Part shown: positions 34,153 through 43,691 of the stretch, piece after piece
Layout of the letters: each line of letters starts with the position of its first letter
Position numbering within the stretch: position 1 is the stretch's first letter
Assembly: GCF_019933235.1 (NCBI RefSeq)
Contig: NZ_CP082945.1
Location: 186,001-250,000 of the forward strand
Direction of reading: 5' to 3'
Length of the DNA stretch: 64,000 nucleotides
DNA from: Streptomyces angustmyceticus
Lineage (GTDB): Bacteria > Actinomycetota > Actinomycetes > Streptomycetales > Streptomycetaceae
Position numbers and translations under genes: made by a program
The notes under the pieces: generated by a model
Told to the model about the DNA's origin: nothing
The model's database searches: none
The model's input: only the letters and a program-made list of their open reading frames with translations

Positions 34153-34725
34153 ATGGGAAAGCCTGCTGAGACCCTTCGCTTCGACCAGGTCGAGCTGCGC
34201 CGTTGGCGTGGCACCGACATCGAGGCCCTCGACCGACTGATCACCGAGTCACGCGCTCATCTGCTGCCGTGGATGCCCTTTGCGGCCACCCATGACCGGA
34301 AGCAGGGAGAGGGGTTCCTGACCCGGTGCAAGGAGGAGTGGGAGTCGGAGCAGGCCTACCACTACGCGATCGTCTCAGCTGAAGAGGTGATCGGCAGCTG
34401 CGGGCTGATGCGCCGGATCGGGCCGGGAGGGCTGGACATCGGGTATTGGCTCCACCCCGCGTCAACGGGCAAGGGGCTGGCCACCATGGCGGCGTCCGCT
34501 CTGGTGCAGGAGGGACGGCAGCTGCCGGGCATCGACCGCATCGAGATCCACCACGACGAGGCCAACCCCGCCAGTGGCGCCGTCGCCCGCCGATTGGGCT
34601 TCACCGAGTTCGAGCGCGTACCGCTGCCGCAAGGAGCGGAGGCCCCGGGTGAGTCGGGCATCGACGTGCGATGGCGCCTCCAGATACGGACCGGGAGGAC
34701 CGACCCGGTGCACGGATCGCCGTAA
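34153..34725 (+). CDS. GNAT acetyltransferase, RimJ/RimL type
   Basis: A 190-residue N-acetyltransferase: LRRWRGTDIEALDRLI at the start, then HYAIVSAEEVIGSCGLM, the acetyl-CoA loop LHPASTGKGLATMAASALV and the RimL-type HHDEANPASGAVARRLGF. The residue after the Q/R-x-x-G-x-G/A loop has STGKG instead of the usual RGKG. Acceptor unknown. A CAGGCC-rich low-complexity stretch (34036-34079) lies between it and the amidase. Confidence 0.9.
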   Translation: MGKPAETLRFDQVELRRWRGTDIEALDRLITESRAHLLPWMPFAATHDRKQGEGFLTRCKEEWESEQAYHYAIVSAEEVIGSCGLMRRIGPGGLDIGYWLHPASTGKGLATMAASALVQEGRQLPGIDRIEIHHDEANPASGAVARRLGFTEFERVPLPQGAEAPGESGIDVRWRLQIRTGRTDPVHGSP

Positions 34726-35000
34726 CTGCCCTGCGCCGGAGCACTGGTGGAGGAGCGGAGGCGCCGGTGGGGAGGTGCTGGTGCGGAGGTGCGGGAGGGG
34801 GAGGTGCGGGGGGGGGGAGGCGACCTGCACCCGCTGGTTGGGCGGGGCTGCGCAGGGTCGTTCTGCGGCTCGCCTCCTCGGGATCGACCGTCGGCGAGTG
34901 TCGGCGCGCCGTGTCCGTGAGTGATCACCGGCGGGCCGGGGCCGACGTTAGTGTTCCGGTGTTCCAGTGTTCGGGCAGGGCAGGACGAGGAGAGCCGCTG

Positions 35001-35693
35001 ATGGAGTTCCTGGTCGACATGGTGACCACCGTTCCGGAGGGCACGTCCGAGGAGGCCGTGGCGGAGATCCGGAGCCGGGAGGCGGTGCGGTCACGGCAAT
35101 TGACCGCGCAGGGGAGCCTGCTCCGGCTGTGGCGTCCCCCGCTCGCTCCCGGTGAATGGCGCACATGGGGACTCTTCCGGGCGGACGACGCCGAGCAGTT
35201 GGAGCAGGTGCTCACTTCGATGCCGCTGCGGGTGTGGCGCCACGACACGGTGACGCCGCTGTCACCGCACCCGAATGACCCGGGCCCGGACGCGGTTGTC
35301 CCGGCGGTGCGTATCGCCGCGCCCCTTGACCATGACGCCGTCCTGCGCCGCGTCCTCGACGGTTGGAAGGCTGCCGTCGACGCGCATGAACCGCAGCGGG
35401 TCGCCTCTCACTTCACCGAGGACGCGATCTTCCAAGGGCTGCGCCCGTACAGCGTCGGGCGGCAGGGCGTCGCCGACTACTACGACTCCCAGCCGCTCGG
35501 GATGACGGCCGAGTACCGGATTCTCGAAGCCCGGCAGCTCGCCGACGGCCTCGTGCTCGGCTACCTGAGCGTCGACTTCGCGTTCACCGACAGAGCCACG
35601 ATCGTCGTCAACCTGAGCGTGCTGGTGAAGGACACGAAGGAGGGCTGGCGCATCAGCCACTACCAGGTCTCCCGTCTCGCACCGGCCGCCTAG
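35001..35693 (+). CDS. muconolactone-isomerase-like domain fused to NTF2/SnoaL-like domain
   Basis: 230 residues with two parts. Residues 1-88 (MEFLVDMVTTVPEGTSEEAV, RSRQLTAQGSLLRLWRPPLA, WGLFRADDAEQLEQVLTSMP) match the muconolactone delta-isomerase ferredoxin-like fold. Residues 110-230 (VLDGWKAAVDAHEPQRVASH, FTEDAIFQGLRPYSVGRQGV) match the SgcJ/EcaC-type NTF2-like fold. Both are small cone- or barrel-like folds used in isomerases and cyclases. GAGGAGAG precedes the ATG. No operon partners. The reaction is unknown. Confidence 0.8.
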   Translation: MEFLVDMVTTVPEGTSEEAVAEIRSREAVRSRQLTAQGSLLRLWRPPLAPGEWRTWGLFRADDAEQLEQVLTSMPLRVWRHDTVTPLSPHPNDPGPDAVVPAVRIAAPLDHDAVLRRVLDGWKAAVDAHEPQRVASHFTEDAIFQGLRPYSVGRQGVADYYDSQPLGMTAEYRILEARQLADGLVLGYLSVDFAFTDRATIVVNLSVLVKDTKEGWRISHYQVSRLAPAA

Positions 35694-35766
35694 CCAGGAC
35701 CACCGGAGACCGATGCGGTGCGCGCTCTGCCAGGGACGCTCCTGGTCATACGGGGCGGGTGCTTGC

Positions 35767-36204
35767 TCAGACGACCAGTTGTCCGATGCCCAGCAGGTTT
35801 CCCTCGCTGTCGCGGAACCAGGCACCGCGCTCACCCCGTGCTCCCTTGCTGGGGTAGTTGCCCTCGATCTCCGCGATGCCGTCGCTGGTGTGCCCGCCGC
35901 CCAACAGCCCCGGCAGCCCGACCTCCTCGAACACGACGCCCCGCCCCTTGAGCGTCGCGACGACGGCCTCGATGTCGTCGGCCTCCCAGGCCATCTGGGT
36001 GAAGGTGCCGGATGACGCGCCGGTCGACCGGAACACCACGAACTCCGCGCCACCGCACCGGTACAGCAGCCCAGCGGGCCGCTCGTCGACGGGCTCCAGC
36101 CCGAGTTGCCGGGAGTAGAAGCGCCGTGCCCGGTCCAGGTCCTGGGCCGGCAGTCTGGTCGCCACGCGCGCGCCGGACAGAATGTCCCTCTCGTCTGCGT
36201 TCAT
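35767..36204 (-). CDS. glyoxalase/VOC family protein
   Basis: A 145-residue VOC-fold protein, one glyoxalase unit: ATRLPAQDLDRARRFYSRQL, GLLYRCGGAEFVVFRST and GAWFRDSEGNLLGIGQL with the final Glu-type strand. Such proteins are dioxygenases, isomerases or antibiotic-binding proteins. Convergent with the fusion gene at 35001. The ATG at 36204 begins the domain after a ten-residue leader. Confidence 0.9.
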   Translation of the reverse strand: MNADERDILSGARVATRLPAQDLDRARRFYSRQLGLEPVDERPAGLLYRCGGAEFVVFRSTGASSGTFTQMAWEADDIEAVVATLKGRGVVFEEVGLPGLLGGGHTSDGIAEIEGNYPSKGARGERGAWFRDSEGNLLGIGQLVV

Positions 36205-36395
36205 GACTCCACTGTGCCCCGTGCTGCTGCCGGAAGGGCGGAGGCGCCGACTGCCCATCCGATCCACGGCGCCATGCAGCAAGTTGACGCGGTGCTCCCG
36301 CGGTTCGCCGCACCGAGCAGGCCGCGCCTCCTCTGGGTGGGTGAAGTCGCCCACGAGCCCCGTGTCCACCGCCTCCCCGGGCCGTTTGTGAAAGC

Positions 36396-36689
36396 GTGAT
36401 CTCCACTCGACGTATCTACACCGCGCTTGTCCTGACCGCGGGCGCCAGCGCCCTCGCGATGTCGTCCGCCTCGGCCGTGCCCGTGGCCCCACCCGCCCAG
36501 TCGGCCCCGCAGGGGCTGTCCGTGCTCAGTCCGCTCGACAGTCTCGGCGTCGCGGCCATCCCCGCCAACTACCAGGGACAGCTGCCGACGGTCACCGGTC
36601 AACTCCAGCACCTCCGTGACCTCGGCCAACTGCACCAGGTGACCGACATGGCCGCCCCGGTCACGGGCCTGCTGCCGGTCGGGTCCTAG
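36396..36689 (+). CDS. small secreted protein
   Basis: A 97-residue exported protein. The GTG-initiated signal peptide STRRIYTALVLTAGASALAM ends with SSASA near residue 27. The mature part is PVAPPAQSAPQGLSVLSPLD, then LGVAAIPANYQGQLPTVTGQ and LQHLRDLGQLHQVTDMAAP. It has no cysteine. The Gln/Leu-rich pattern is common among small Streptomyces secreted proteins of unknown role. Confidence 0.7.
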   Translation: MISTRRIYTALVLTAGASALAMSSASAVPVAPPAQSAPQGLSVLSPLDSLGVAAIPANYQGQLPTVTGQLQHLRDLGQLHQVTDMAAPVTGLLPVGS

Positions 36690-36991
36690 TCCTGCCTCCT
36701 TCGCACGGCTCGCGGCCGGGCGGAAGGCGGCCGTTGCCGCGTTCCACCGGCCTGACGAGGGTGCGTCGCCGACCGTTCCCCTGGGTCCGCGTCAGTGCGC
36801 GGATGCCAGGGGATCGCTCTGTCGGAGCACTGTCACGGTCCCCGGCCCACCGATCGCTCCAGCCCACGCCCAGCGACAGCCGCAGCCGCAGCCGCAGCCG
36901 CACAAGAACGTCAGCCGTCGGTGACCATCCACCGGACACGGAGGTCACACCCCGGGGCTCGGCTGATTCAATGGTCGCCGAGGTGAGAGAC

Positions 36992-37636
36992 ATGGTGTCG
37001 ACCGACCGACTGCTGGCGTTCGCGGCGATGGCGTTGCTGGTGATCGTGATCCCGGGCCCGAGTGTGCTGTTCGTGATCGGCCGTGCTCTGGCACACGGCC
37101 GCCGCACCGCGCTGGCGACGGTACTGGGCAATGTGCTGGGCTCGTATCTGCTGGTGGCCGCGGTCGCCTTCGGCCTCGGCTCGCTGGTCGAGCAGTCCGC
37201 CGCCGTCTTCCTCGCCGTGAAGCTGGCCGGCGCGGCCTACCTCGTCTTCCTCGGGGTCCAGGCGTTCCGGCACCGCAAGGACATGAAGGTGGGTGCGGTG
37301 GACCGGCCCGCACAGCCCGCCCGCGGCGACCTGCGGACGATCGCCGACGGCACCCTGGTGGGCATCACCAACCCCAAGGGCATCGTGTTCTTCGCCGCCG
37401 TGCTTCCCCAGTTCGTGGACCACGCGGCCGGCCGGGTGCCCGTCCAGATGCTCGTTCTGGGCCTGGTGCCGATCGGCATCGGCCTGATCACGGACACCGT
37501 GTGGGGGCTGACGGCCTCGGCGGCCCGCAACTGGTTCGCGCGCTCCGAGCGCCGGCTGTCGATGATCGGCGGCGCGGGCGGCTTCGCGATGATCGGTCTG
37601 GGCGTGACGGTGGCAGCCACCGGCCGCGCGGACTGA
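36992..37636 (+). CDS. LysE/RhtB family amino-acid exporter
   Basis: A 214-residue, six-helix exporter. VIVIPGPSVLFVIGRALAHG at the start, KLAGAAYLVFLGVQAFRHRK, and GITNPKGIVFFAAVLPQFVD are family hallmarks. Upstream in-frame sequence to 36734 is low-complexity and lacks a ribosome binding site; AGGTGAGAG before ATG 36992 decides the start. A second LysE-type gene of this window lies at 15098. It is convergent with the phosphatase gene. Confidence 0.9.
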   Translation: MVSTDRLLAFAAMALLVIVIPGPSVLFVIGRALAHGRRTALATVLGNVLGSYLLVAAVAFGLGSLVEQSAAVFLAVKLAGAAYLVFLGVQAFRHRKDMKVGAVDRPAQPARGDLRTIADGTLVGITNPKGIVFFAAVLPQFVDHAAGRVPVQMLVLGLVPIGIGLITDTVWGLTASAARNWFARSERRLSMIGGAGGFAMIGLGVTVAATGRAD

Positions 37637-37789
37637 CCGCGGCTCGCCCCAGACCATTCGCCCCGGCCAAGAGCCCTCCCTGTCGCCCCGAGCCCGTTCG
37701 CCGCCGCCGGCCCGTTGGCCCTCGCCCCAGTCCCTTCTCCCGGGCCACGGCCCTCTTCACCCCGCCCCGGTTGCCGCCGCCCCGGAACC

Positions 37790-39925
37790 TCACCCCTCCG
37801 CCCGATGAACCCGCGCCAGCAACAGCACCGTGTCATCCGTCGGCGAACTGGGTACGAGGCGGCCGAGGATGCGGTCCGCCGTGGCTTCCAGTGAGCCGGG
37901 GGGCCGGGCCACTTCCGTGCGGAGGGCTTCGAGGCCCTCGTCGATGTCGTGGTCCCGTGCCTCGATGAGGCCGTCGGTGTACAGCACGAGCAGGGCGGCG
38001 TCCGGCAGTTCGAGTTCCGTCGTACGGAAGGGGAGGCCGCCGACGCCGAGGGGGACCCCCAGGACGTCGTCGATGAGCTGGATCCGGCCGTCGGGGTGGC
38101 GGACGAGGGGCGGCGGGTGGCCGGCACTGGCGATACGGGTGCTTCCGGTGGCGGGGTCGTAGCGGATGCAGAGGCAGGTCGCGAGTTCGATGCCGGCTTC
38201 TTCGGCGCACTGGTCGAGTTCCGTGAGCAGTTCGTCCGGTTCCTGGTCGTGCCGGGCCAGCGCCTTGGCGGCGATGCGCAGCCGGCCCATCGCCGCGGCA
38301 GCCGACACCCCGTGCCCCATGACGTCGCCGACGACGAGGGCGACGCGGCCGCCGGGGAGCCGGATCACGTCGTACCAGTCGCCGCCGACCTCGGTGACCC
38401 GGCTGCCCGGCAGGTAGCGGTGGGCGAGGTCCATGTGCGGGCCGGTGGCCAGCGAGGTGGGCAGCAGGGCCCGTTGGAGGGTGAGCGCGATGTTGCGCTC
38501 GCGGTTGTAGAGGCGTGCGTTGTCCAGGCACAGCGCCGCCCGGGAGGCGAGTTCGCCGGCCAGGCTGAGGTCCTGCTCGGTGAAGCCCGGCCGGGCGGCG
38601 GACCGGCCGAAGACCGCGATGCCCTGCACGGTTCCCCGGGCGATGAGCGGGGCGAGGAGGAGGCAGGCCAGCCCGCTGCCGGCCAGCAGCCGGGCGCGCG
38701 CGGCGTTCAGTACGGTCCGGGCGATGAACTCCTGGTTCACCGGTACGCACAGCGGACGGCCGGTCCGCAGCATCCGGTGGATGGCGGAGCCCGGTGGGTA
38801 GTGCACGGCTTCCAGCCCGCTGACCAGTTCCGTCGCGGGAGGGGGCAGGACGGTGCCGTGGGCGATCCGGTGGGTGTCCACCGGCTGGGCCGGGTCGAAG
38901 CCCGTGTGCTCGTCCTTCCACTCGACGAGTTCGACGACGGCCGCGTCGGCGAAGTCCGGCACCGCGGCCCCGACCAGTTCCTGGGCCGTGACCTGCACGT
39001 CCAGGGTGGTGCCGATCCGGGCGGTGGCGCGGTTCAGCAGTGCCAGCCGCTGCCGGGTGGCGGTCGCCTCGACGATGGCCTGCTCCCGGTCGGTGACGTC
39101 GACCAGGAGGCCGCCCACTCCCTGGCGGGTGCCGACGGCCTGGGTGAGCGGGAAGAAGCTCACCGAGAGGACCTTGTCCCGGTCCGGGTGGCCCCGGGTG
39201 CGCATCCCCACCCGTACCCCCGCGACGGGTTTGCCCTCCGCGACGACCGCGCGCAGCATCCGCTCGTACTCGCCGCCGTCCGAGGTGATCATGATCTCGG
39301 CGAGGCGGCGTCCGAGGTGCTCCTCGATGGGGAGGCCGTTCATGTCGGCGAGCGCCTGGTTGAGGTGGAGGTAGCGCAGCTCCTCGTCGAACATGGCCAG
39401 GCCGATGGGGCAGGTCTCGAAGAGGGCGTCGAGGAAGGCGAGGTTGGTCTTCACCCGGTCCAGTTCGTCGCCGCGGCTGGCCAGCGCCATGACCACCGAA
39501 TGCCCGCCGGCGCCGGTCACCGGGAAGGCGCGGAATCCGCAGTCGAGGGCGGTGCCGTCCCGGTGCGCGGCGTGCAGGCGGCCGCGCCAGTAGCCGAGGG
39601 TCCGGCCCCGCTCCGCCAGGCGGGCGCAGGCGTCGGGGCCGCCTCCGGGCGGCGCGGGGAGCAGGAGGGCACCGGGCCGGGACAGCGCCTCCGCCGCGGG
39701 GTAGCCGAAGAGGTCGCGGGCGCCGGGGCCCCAGTAGCAGATCCGGTTGTCGTCATCGATGCCGAACACGGCGACGGCCACATGCTCCAGCAGCGATCCG
39801 GGCTCGGACCAGAGCGGACCGCGGGCCCTGGAGTCGCTCGGCCGATCTGATGGCACCGGCTTTCCTTCCACCCGCCGCGCAAAGTGGCCGGCCCGCCCGC
39901 CGGACGGCAGGGCGGTTCTCTTCAT
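37790..39925 (-). CDS. PAS-PAS-GAF-SpoIIE (PP2C) signalling phosphatase
   Basis: 711 residues. Two PAS domains (about 42-150, NRICYWGPGARDLFGYPAAE; and 165-280, CPIGLAMFDEELRYLHLNQA) are followed by GAF (295-460) and a SpoIIE-type PP2C phosphatase (480-705: RVTEVGGDWYDVIRLPGGRV, VVGDVMGHGVSAAAAMGRLR, TDGLIEARD, TDDTVLLLA) with the Asp metal ligands of GGDW, GDV and TDD. In this family the phosphatase dephosphorylates an anti-sigma-factor antagonist, freeing it to bind an anti-sigma factor. It lacks a HATPase/RsbW domain of its own. The target is not encoded nearby. Confidence 0.92.
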   Translation of the reverse strand: MKRTALPSGGRAGHFARRVEGKPVPSDRPSDSRARGPLWSEPGSLLEHVAVAVFGIDDDNRICYWGPGARDLFGYPAAEALSRPGALLLPAPPGGGPDACARLAERGRTLGYWRGRLHAAHRDGTALDCGFRAFPVTGAGGHSVVMALASRGDELDRVKTNLAFLDALFETCPIGLAMFDEELRYLHLNQALADMNGLPIEEHLGRRLAEIMITSDGGEYERMLRAVVAEGKPVAGVRVGMRTRGHPDRDKVLSVSFFPLTQAVGTRQGVGGLLVDVTDREQAIVEATATRQRLALLNRATARIGTTLDVQVTAQELVGAAVPDFADAAVVELVEWKDEHTGFDPAQPVDTHRIAHGTVLPPPATELVSGLEAVHYPPGSAIHRMLRTGRPLCVPVNQEFIARTVLNAARARLLAGSGLACLLLAPLIARGTVQGIAVFGRSAARPGFTEQDLSLAGELASRAALCLDNARLYNRERNIALTLQRALLPTSLATGPHMDLAHRYLPGSRVTEVGGDWYDVIRLPGGRVALVVGDVMGHGVSAAAAMGRLRIAAKALARHDQEPDELLTELDQCAEEAGIELATCLCIRYDPATGSTRIASAGHPPPLVRHPDGRIQLIDDVLGVPLGVGGLPFRTTELELPDAALLVLYTDGLIEARDHDIDEGLEALRTEVARPPGSLEATADRILGRLVPSSPTDDTVLLLARVHRAEG

Positions 39926-40027
39926 TCTGCGCTTGTCTCCCGGGCGCGGACACTCCGCCGCGGGCGCGGGGCCCCGGGACCAGGGCCTTCGCGCCCGCCG
40001 GGCCCCTGACCGGCCCTGGGGCGGACG

Positions 40028-41341
40028 CTAGGAGCCGCCGCCCCCGCCGGACGGTGCGCGCCGCGGTCCGGGGACCGGCGGCGTCAGGACGAGTTCGGCG
40101 ACGGCACCGCCGTCCGGCGCGTTCGAGAACCGCAGCGTGGCACCGAGGACGCGGGCCTGTCCGGCGGCGATGGTCAGCCCGAGGCCGTGACCGGTCCTGC
40201 GGCCGCTCCCGGACCGGCTGCGGAATCGCTGCGGGCCGTGGTCGAGGAGGTGGCCGGGGTAGCCGTCCCCGTGGTCCCGCACGGTGATGACGAGGCCGTC
40301 GACGGTCAGGAGGACCGGCGGCCGGCCGTGCTGGTGGGCGTTGGAGACGAGGTTCCCCAGCACGCGCTGGAGCCTGCGCTGGTCGGTCTCCACCCGGGTG
40401 TCCCGCTCGACACGGACCTCGGCCTCCAGCCCGGTGGCCCGTACCGCACGCTCGGCCAGCGGTCCCAGCTGCTGCACCTCGACATCGGCCCGCTCCACCT
40501 CCGCGTCGAGGCGGGAGATCTCCAGCAGGTCCTCGGTCAGCCGGCTCATGGTCCGGATACGGTCCTGCACCATCTCGGCCGGGCGGCCGGGCGGCAGCAG
40601 CTCCGCCGCGACGTGCAGCCCGGTGAGCGGGGTGCGCAGCTCGTGCGCCACGTCGGCCGTGAAGCGCTGCTCGCTGTGCAGCTTGGCCTGCAGTGCGGCG
40701 GCCATCGCATCGAGCGCGGCCGCCACGGCCGCGGTCTCGTCCTGGGCGTAGGGGGCACTGCGGACATGCGGGTCGTCCACCCGGGCGTCGAGGTCGCCGG
40801 TGCTGATTCTGCGGGCCACCTGGGCGGTGTGGTGCAACCGCCGGGTGATACGGGAGACGCCGAACAGCCCGACGGCAAGGGTCAGTGCGATGGCGAAGGC
40901 CGAGGAGCCGATGATGGCCCGGTCCAGCCCGCGGATCGCGGCGGCCCGCTGGGTGTAGTCGAGGGGGACGGCCAGGGCCTTGCCGTCGGCGGGCGTGACG
41001 GCCCACATCACCGGCCGGCCCTGGTGCTCGGCGAGCTGGGTGCCGCGCTCGCCGCGCCGGGCCAGGGCGCGGAGCGGGGCGGGCAGGTCCGCCGGGTCGA
41101 CCGCGGCGCGGCGGCCGAGGGGCTCCCCCGCCGCGTACGCGGCCGCGACGGAGTCCAGTTCGGCCAGGGCCGCGTTCCGTGCCTGGCTCTCGGTCTGCCG
41201 CCCGACCAGGACGTGCACCAGCACCCCGACGACGGTGGCGAGCACACAGCACATGACGATCACGAAGACGGCGAACTTCCAGTACAGCGTCGCCGTCCAG
41301 GCGGGCAGGTGCCGCCGCGTCCGGGGCCGGCCGGTGCTCAC
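40028..41341 (-). CDS. sensor histidine kinase
   Basis: A 437-residue membrane kinase. TM1 is about residues 22-47 (FAVFVIVMCCVLATVVGVLV), an extracytoplasmic loop runs to about 140, TM2 to 165, then HAMP (RITRRLHHTAQVARRISTGD), HisKA with the phospho-accepting H233 in DVAHELRTPLTGL, and HATPase with N box VLGNLVSNAHQHG and GHGLGLTIAAG. The GTG start overlaps the stop of the upstream lipoprotein gene (41338-41341), so they are coupled. No response regulator is adjacent, unusual for this class. Confidence 0.93.
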   Translation of the reverse strand: MSTGRPRTRRHLPAWTATLYWKFAVFVIVMCCVLATVVGVLVHVLVGRQTESQARNAALAELDSVAAAYAAGEPLGRRAAVDPADLPAPLRALARRGERGTQLAEHQGRPVMWAVTPADGKALAVPLDYTQRAAAIRGLDRAIIGSSAFAIALTLAVGLFGVSRITRRLHHTAQVARRISTGDLDARVDDPHVRSAPYAQDETAAVAAALDAMAAALQAKLHSEQRFTADVAHELRTPLTGLHVAAELLPPGRPAEMVQDRIRTMSRLTEDLLEISRLDAEVERADVEVQQLGPLAERAVRATGLEAEVRVERDTRVETDQRRLQRVLGNLVSNAHQHGRPPVLLTVDGLVITVRDHGDGYPGHLLDHGPQRFRSRSGSGRRTGHGLGLTIAAGQARVLGATLRFSNAPDGGAVAELVLTPPVPGPRRAPSGGGGGS

Positions 41342-42048
41342 GGGGTGCGCTTCGGGACGGGGGCGGCGGAGTCCGCCTGGTCGAACTCCATCGACCGCAG
41401 GGCCATGGTCCGGGTCCGGGGGTCCCATGCGTAGACGGTGCGGGTGTCGTAGCCGGGTGTGCCGGTGGGCTCCCGCAGGATCAGATCACCGTTCGCGATC
41501 TCCACCGACAGCGGGGTCGCGCCGGCGTCCATGATCCGGGTGACCCGCCCGTGGTCGAGCGTGAAGACCCACAGGGCCAGCGACTGGTCCGGCGTCTCGA
41601 TGCCGACGATCAGTTCGGCCTTCCCGTCGCCCGTCAGATCCCGGTACTGGGGTGTGCGCACCGGGCAGCGCGCCGGCTGCGTGGCACAGGCCCTGATCCT
41701 CCGCATGGTGGCGGAGTCGAACTGCGGCCCGCCGCCGAGGGAGGAACCGGCGGCCGTCTGGGCCTTGACGACGGTGAGCAGACGCGCCGCTCGGATGTCC
41801 CCGGACGGCACGGGCGGCACCCCGGGAACGGCCGCGGGAAGGTTCTCGCCCTTGCCGCGCTCGGGCTGCGGCGCCGGCGTGCGCTCGGGCCACAGCCGCA
41901 CCGGGGCGGCGGCGGCCGGCGTATGGCCGGCACTCAGCGGCTCGCCGCGGTCCGTACAGCCGCTCAGCAGCACGGCCGTGCCTGTCGCCGCGAGTGCGAG
42001 CGAGATCGTCCGGAGCCCCGGGGGCGACAAGGAACGGTGAAGAGGCAC
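41338..42048 (-). CDS. lipoprotein with FG-GAP/VCBS-like segment
   Basis: A 236-residue lipoprotein: signal LRTISLALAATGTAVLLSGC with lipobox LLSGC (Cys about 31). A Pro/Ala linker follows, then a domain with TPQYRDLTGDGKAELIVGIE, an Asp-Gly-Asp-type calcium-binding-like repeat as in FG-GAP/VCBS folds, and LALWVFTLDHGRVTRIMD. Tightly coupled to the histidine kinase downstream, it may sense or modulate the kinase as CseA does for CseC; this is inference from the layout. Confidence 0.82.
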   Translation of the reverse strand: MPLHRSLSPPGLRTISLALAATGTAVLLSGCTDRGEPLSAGHTPAAAAPVRLWPERTPAPQPERGKGENLPAAVPGVPPVPSGDIRAARLLTVVKAQTAAGSSLGGGPQFDSATMRRIRACATQPARCPVRTPQYRDLTGDGKAELIVGIETPDQSLALWVFTLDHGRVTRIMDAGATPLSVEIANGDLILREPTGTPGYDTRTVYAWDPRTRTMALRSMEFDQADSAAPVPKRTP

Positions 42049-42164
42049 GTCTTTTCCCGTCGTGGTGCGCTGAGCCTCTCCGGATCATAATGCGCGCCGC
42101 GCACCGCGGGGACGGGCCGGGATCCGCCGGTGCGCGGTGGGGCGGCGCGCGGGCCGGGCCGGGC

Positions 42165-43691
42165 TCAGGCGGCCGGCACCGCGGCCGCGGCCCGCTTCTC
42201 CATGGCGCCCGACCAGGTGCGGCGGGGCGGGCGGCCGACGAACTTCCCGAAGAGCAGTGCCGCGGCGGTGGCCGCGAGCACACCGGGCACCATCTCGTAG
42301 ATGCCCGACTGGAGCGGCCCGAGGAGCGGGTCGATCTGCTTCCACAGGACGACGGTGACCGCCCCCGTCACGATGCCGGCCATCGCCCCGGCCCGTGTCA
42401 TGCGCGGCCAGTAGAGCGACAGCAGGATCACCGGGCCGAAGGCGGCGCCGAAGCCCGCCCAGGCGTACGCGACGATGTCCAGCACGGCGCCGCCGCTGAG
42501 CGCGATGGCGTAGGCCACCAGCGCCACCACGACGACCGTCACCCGGGCCGCCAGCACCATCGTCGCGTCCGAGGCCTGCCGCTTGACGAAGGCCCGGTAG
42601 AAGTCCTCGGTGAGGGCCATCGCCGAGACCAGCAACTGGCTGTCCGCGGTGGACTTGATCGCGGCGAGCACCGCGACCAGCAGGAGGCCGGCGACCCACG
42701 GGTTGACCAACTGGGCGCAGAGCTGGATGAAGACGGTCTCCGGGTTCTCCAGCGGCTGGTGGAGAGCGGCGATCCCGACCAGCCCCACGAGCGAGGCCCC
42801 CGCCAGGCAGACGACCACCCAGCTCACCCCGATGCGGCGGGCCAGGGGGATGTCGCGGGTGCTGCGGATGCTCATGAAGCGGACCAGGATGTGCGGCTGG
42901 CCGAAGTAGCCCAGTCCCCAGGCGAGCAGGGAGATGACGGCCACCGCGCCGAGCGGTTGGCCGGACGTCCAACGGGAGCCGTCGAAGTGGGCCTTGGCGC
43001 CCATGTCCAGCAGGGACGGCGCCTGGTGGTCGAGCAGGTGCCGCATCGCGCCGACTCCCCCGAGCAGCCCGATGCCGATCACGGGGAGGGCAATGGCCGC
43101 GCAGAACATCACCGTTGCCTGCACCGAGTGCGTCACACTCACCGCGCGGAAGCCGCCCAGCACGGTGTAGACAACGATGACCACGGCGAAGACGGAGAGC
43201 GCGAATTCGAAGCCGCCGCCGAAGATGCCCTCGAACAGCACTCCCCCGGCCAGGAGTCCGCTGGCCACGTAGACGGTGAAGAACACGACGATGACGGTCG
43301 CCGAGACCAGGCGCAGCATCCGGCTGCCGTCCTCGAAGCGCTCCTCCAGGTACGCCGACAGCGTCTTGGCGTCGCCGGCCAGCTCGGTGTACGTCCGCAG
43401 ACGCGGCGCGACCAGGCGCCAGTTGAGATAGGTGCCGACGGCCAGGCCGACGGCGATCCACGAGGCGCCGATGCCGGCCGCGTACACGGCGCCGGGCAGC
43501 CCCAGGAACAGCCAGCCGGACATGTCACTGGCGCCCGCGGACAGGGCCGCCAGCGGTGCGCTCAGCCGGCGCCCGCCGAGCGCGAAGTCGGAGAACGTCA
43601 CTGTGTCCTGGTAGGTCCAGATGCCCACGGTCACCATGGCGAGCAGGAATATTCCGAAAATGATCATGACCGGTACGATCAGGGGTGTCAC
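42165..43691 (-). CDS. putP: sodium/proline-type symporter (SSF family)
   Basis: A 508-residue, 13-helix sodium:solute symporter. The opening FALGGRRLSAPLAALSAGAS and DMSGWLFLGLPGAVYAAG match PutP, with the helix-1 sodium site region preserved, and WGLGYFGQPHILVRFMSIRS, AAIKSTADSQLLVSAMALTE and YAWAGFGAAFGPVILLSLYW follow. It probably imports proline with sodium. The GTG start at 43691 is preceded by GGAGCAG on its strand and begins TPLIVPVMIIFGIFLL; longer frames add non-family sequence. Confidence 0.92.
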   Translation of the reverse strand: MTPLIVPVMIIFGIFLLAMVTVGIWTYQDTVTFSDFALGGRRLSAPLAALSAGASDMSGWLFLGLPGAVYAAGIGASWIAVGLAVGTYLNWRLVAPRLRTYTELAGDAKTLSAYLEERFEDGSRMLRLVSATVIVVFFTVYVASGLLAGGVLFEGIFGGGFEFALSVFAVVIVVYTVLGGFRAVSVTHSVQATVMFCAAIALPVIGIGLLGGVGAMRHLLDHQAPSLLDMGAKAHFDGSRWTSGQPLGAVAVISLLAWGLGYFGQPHILVRFMSIRSTRDIPLARRIGVSWVVVCLAGASLVGLVGIAALHQPLENPETVFIQLCAQLVNPWVAGLLLVAVLAAIKSTADSQLLVSAMALTEDFYRAFVKRQASDATMVLAARVTVVVVALVAYAIALSGGAVLDIVAYAWAGFGAAFGPVILLSLYWPRMTRAGAMAGIVTGAVTVVLWKQIDPLLGPLQSGIYEMVPGVLAATAAALLFGKFVGRPPRRTWSGAMEKRAAAAVPAA

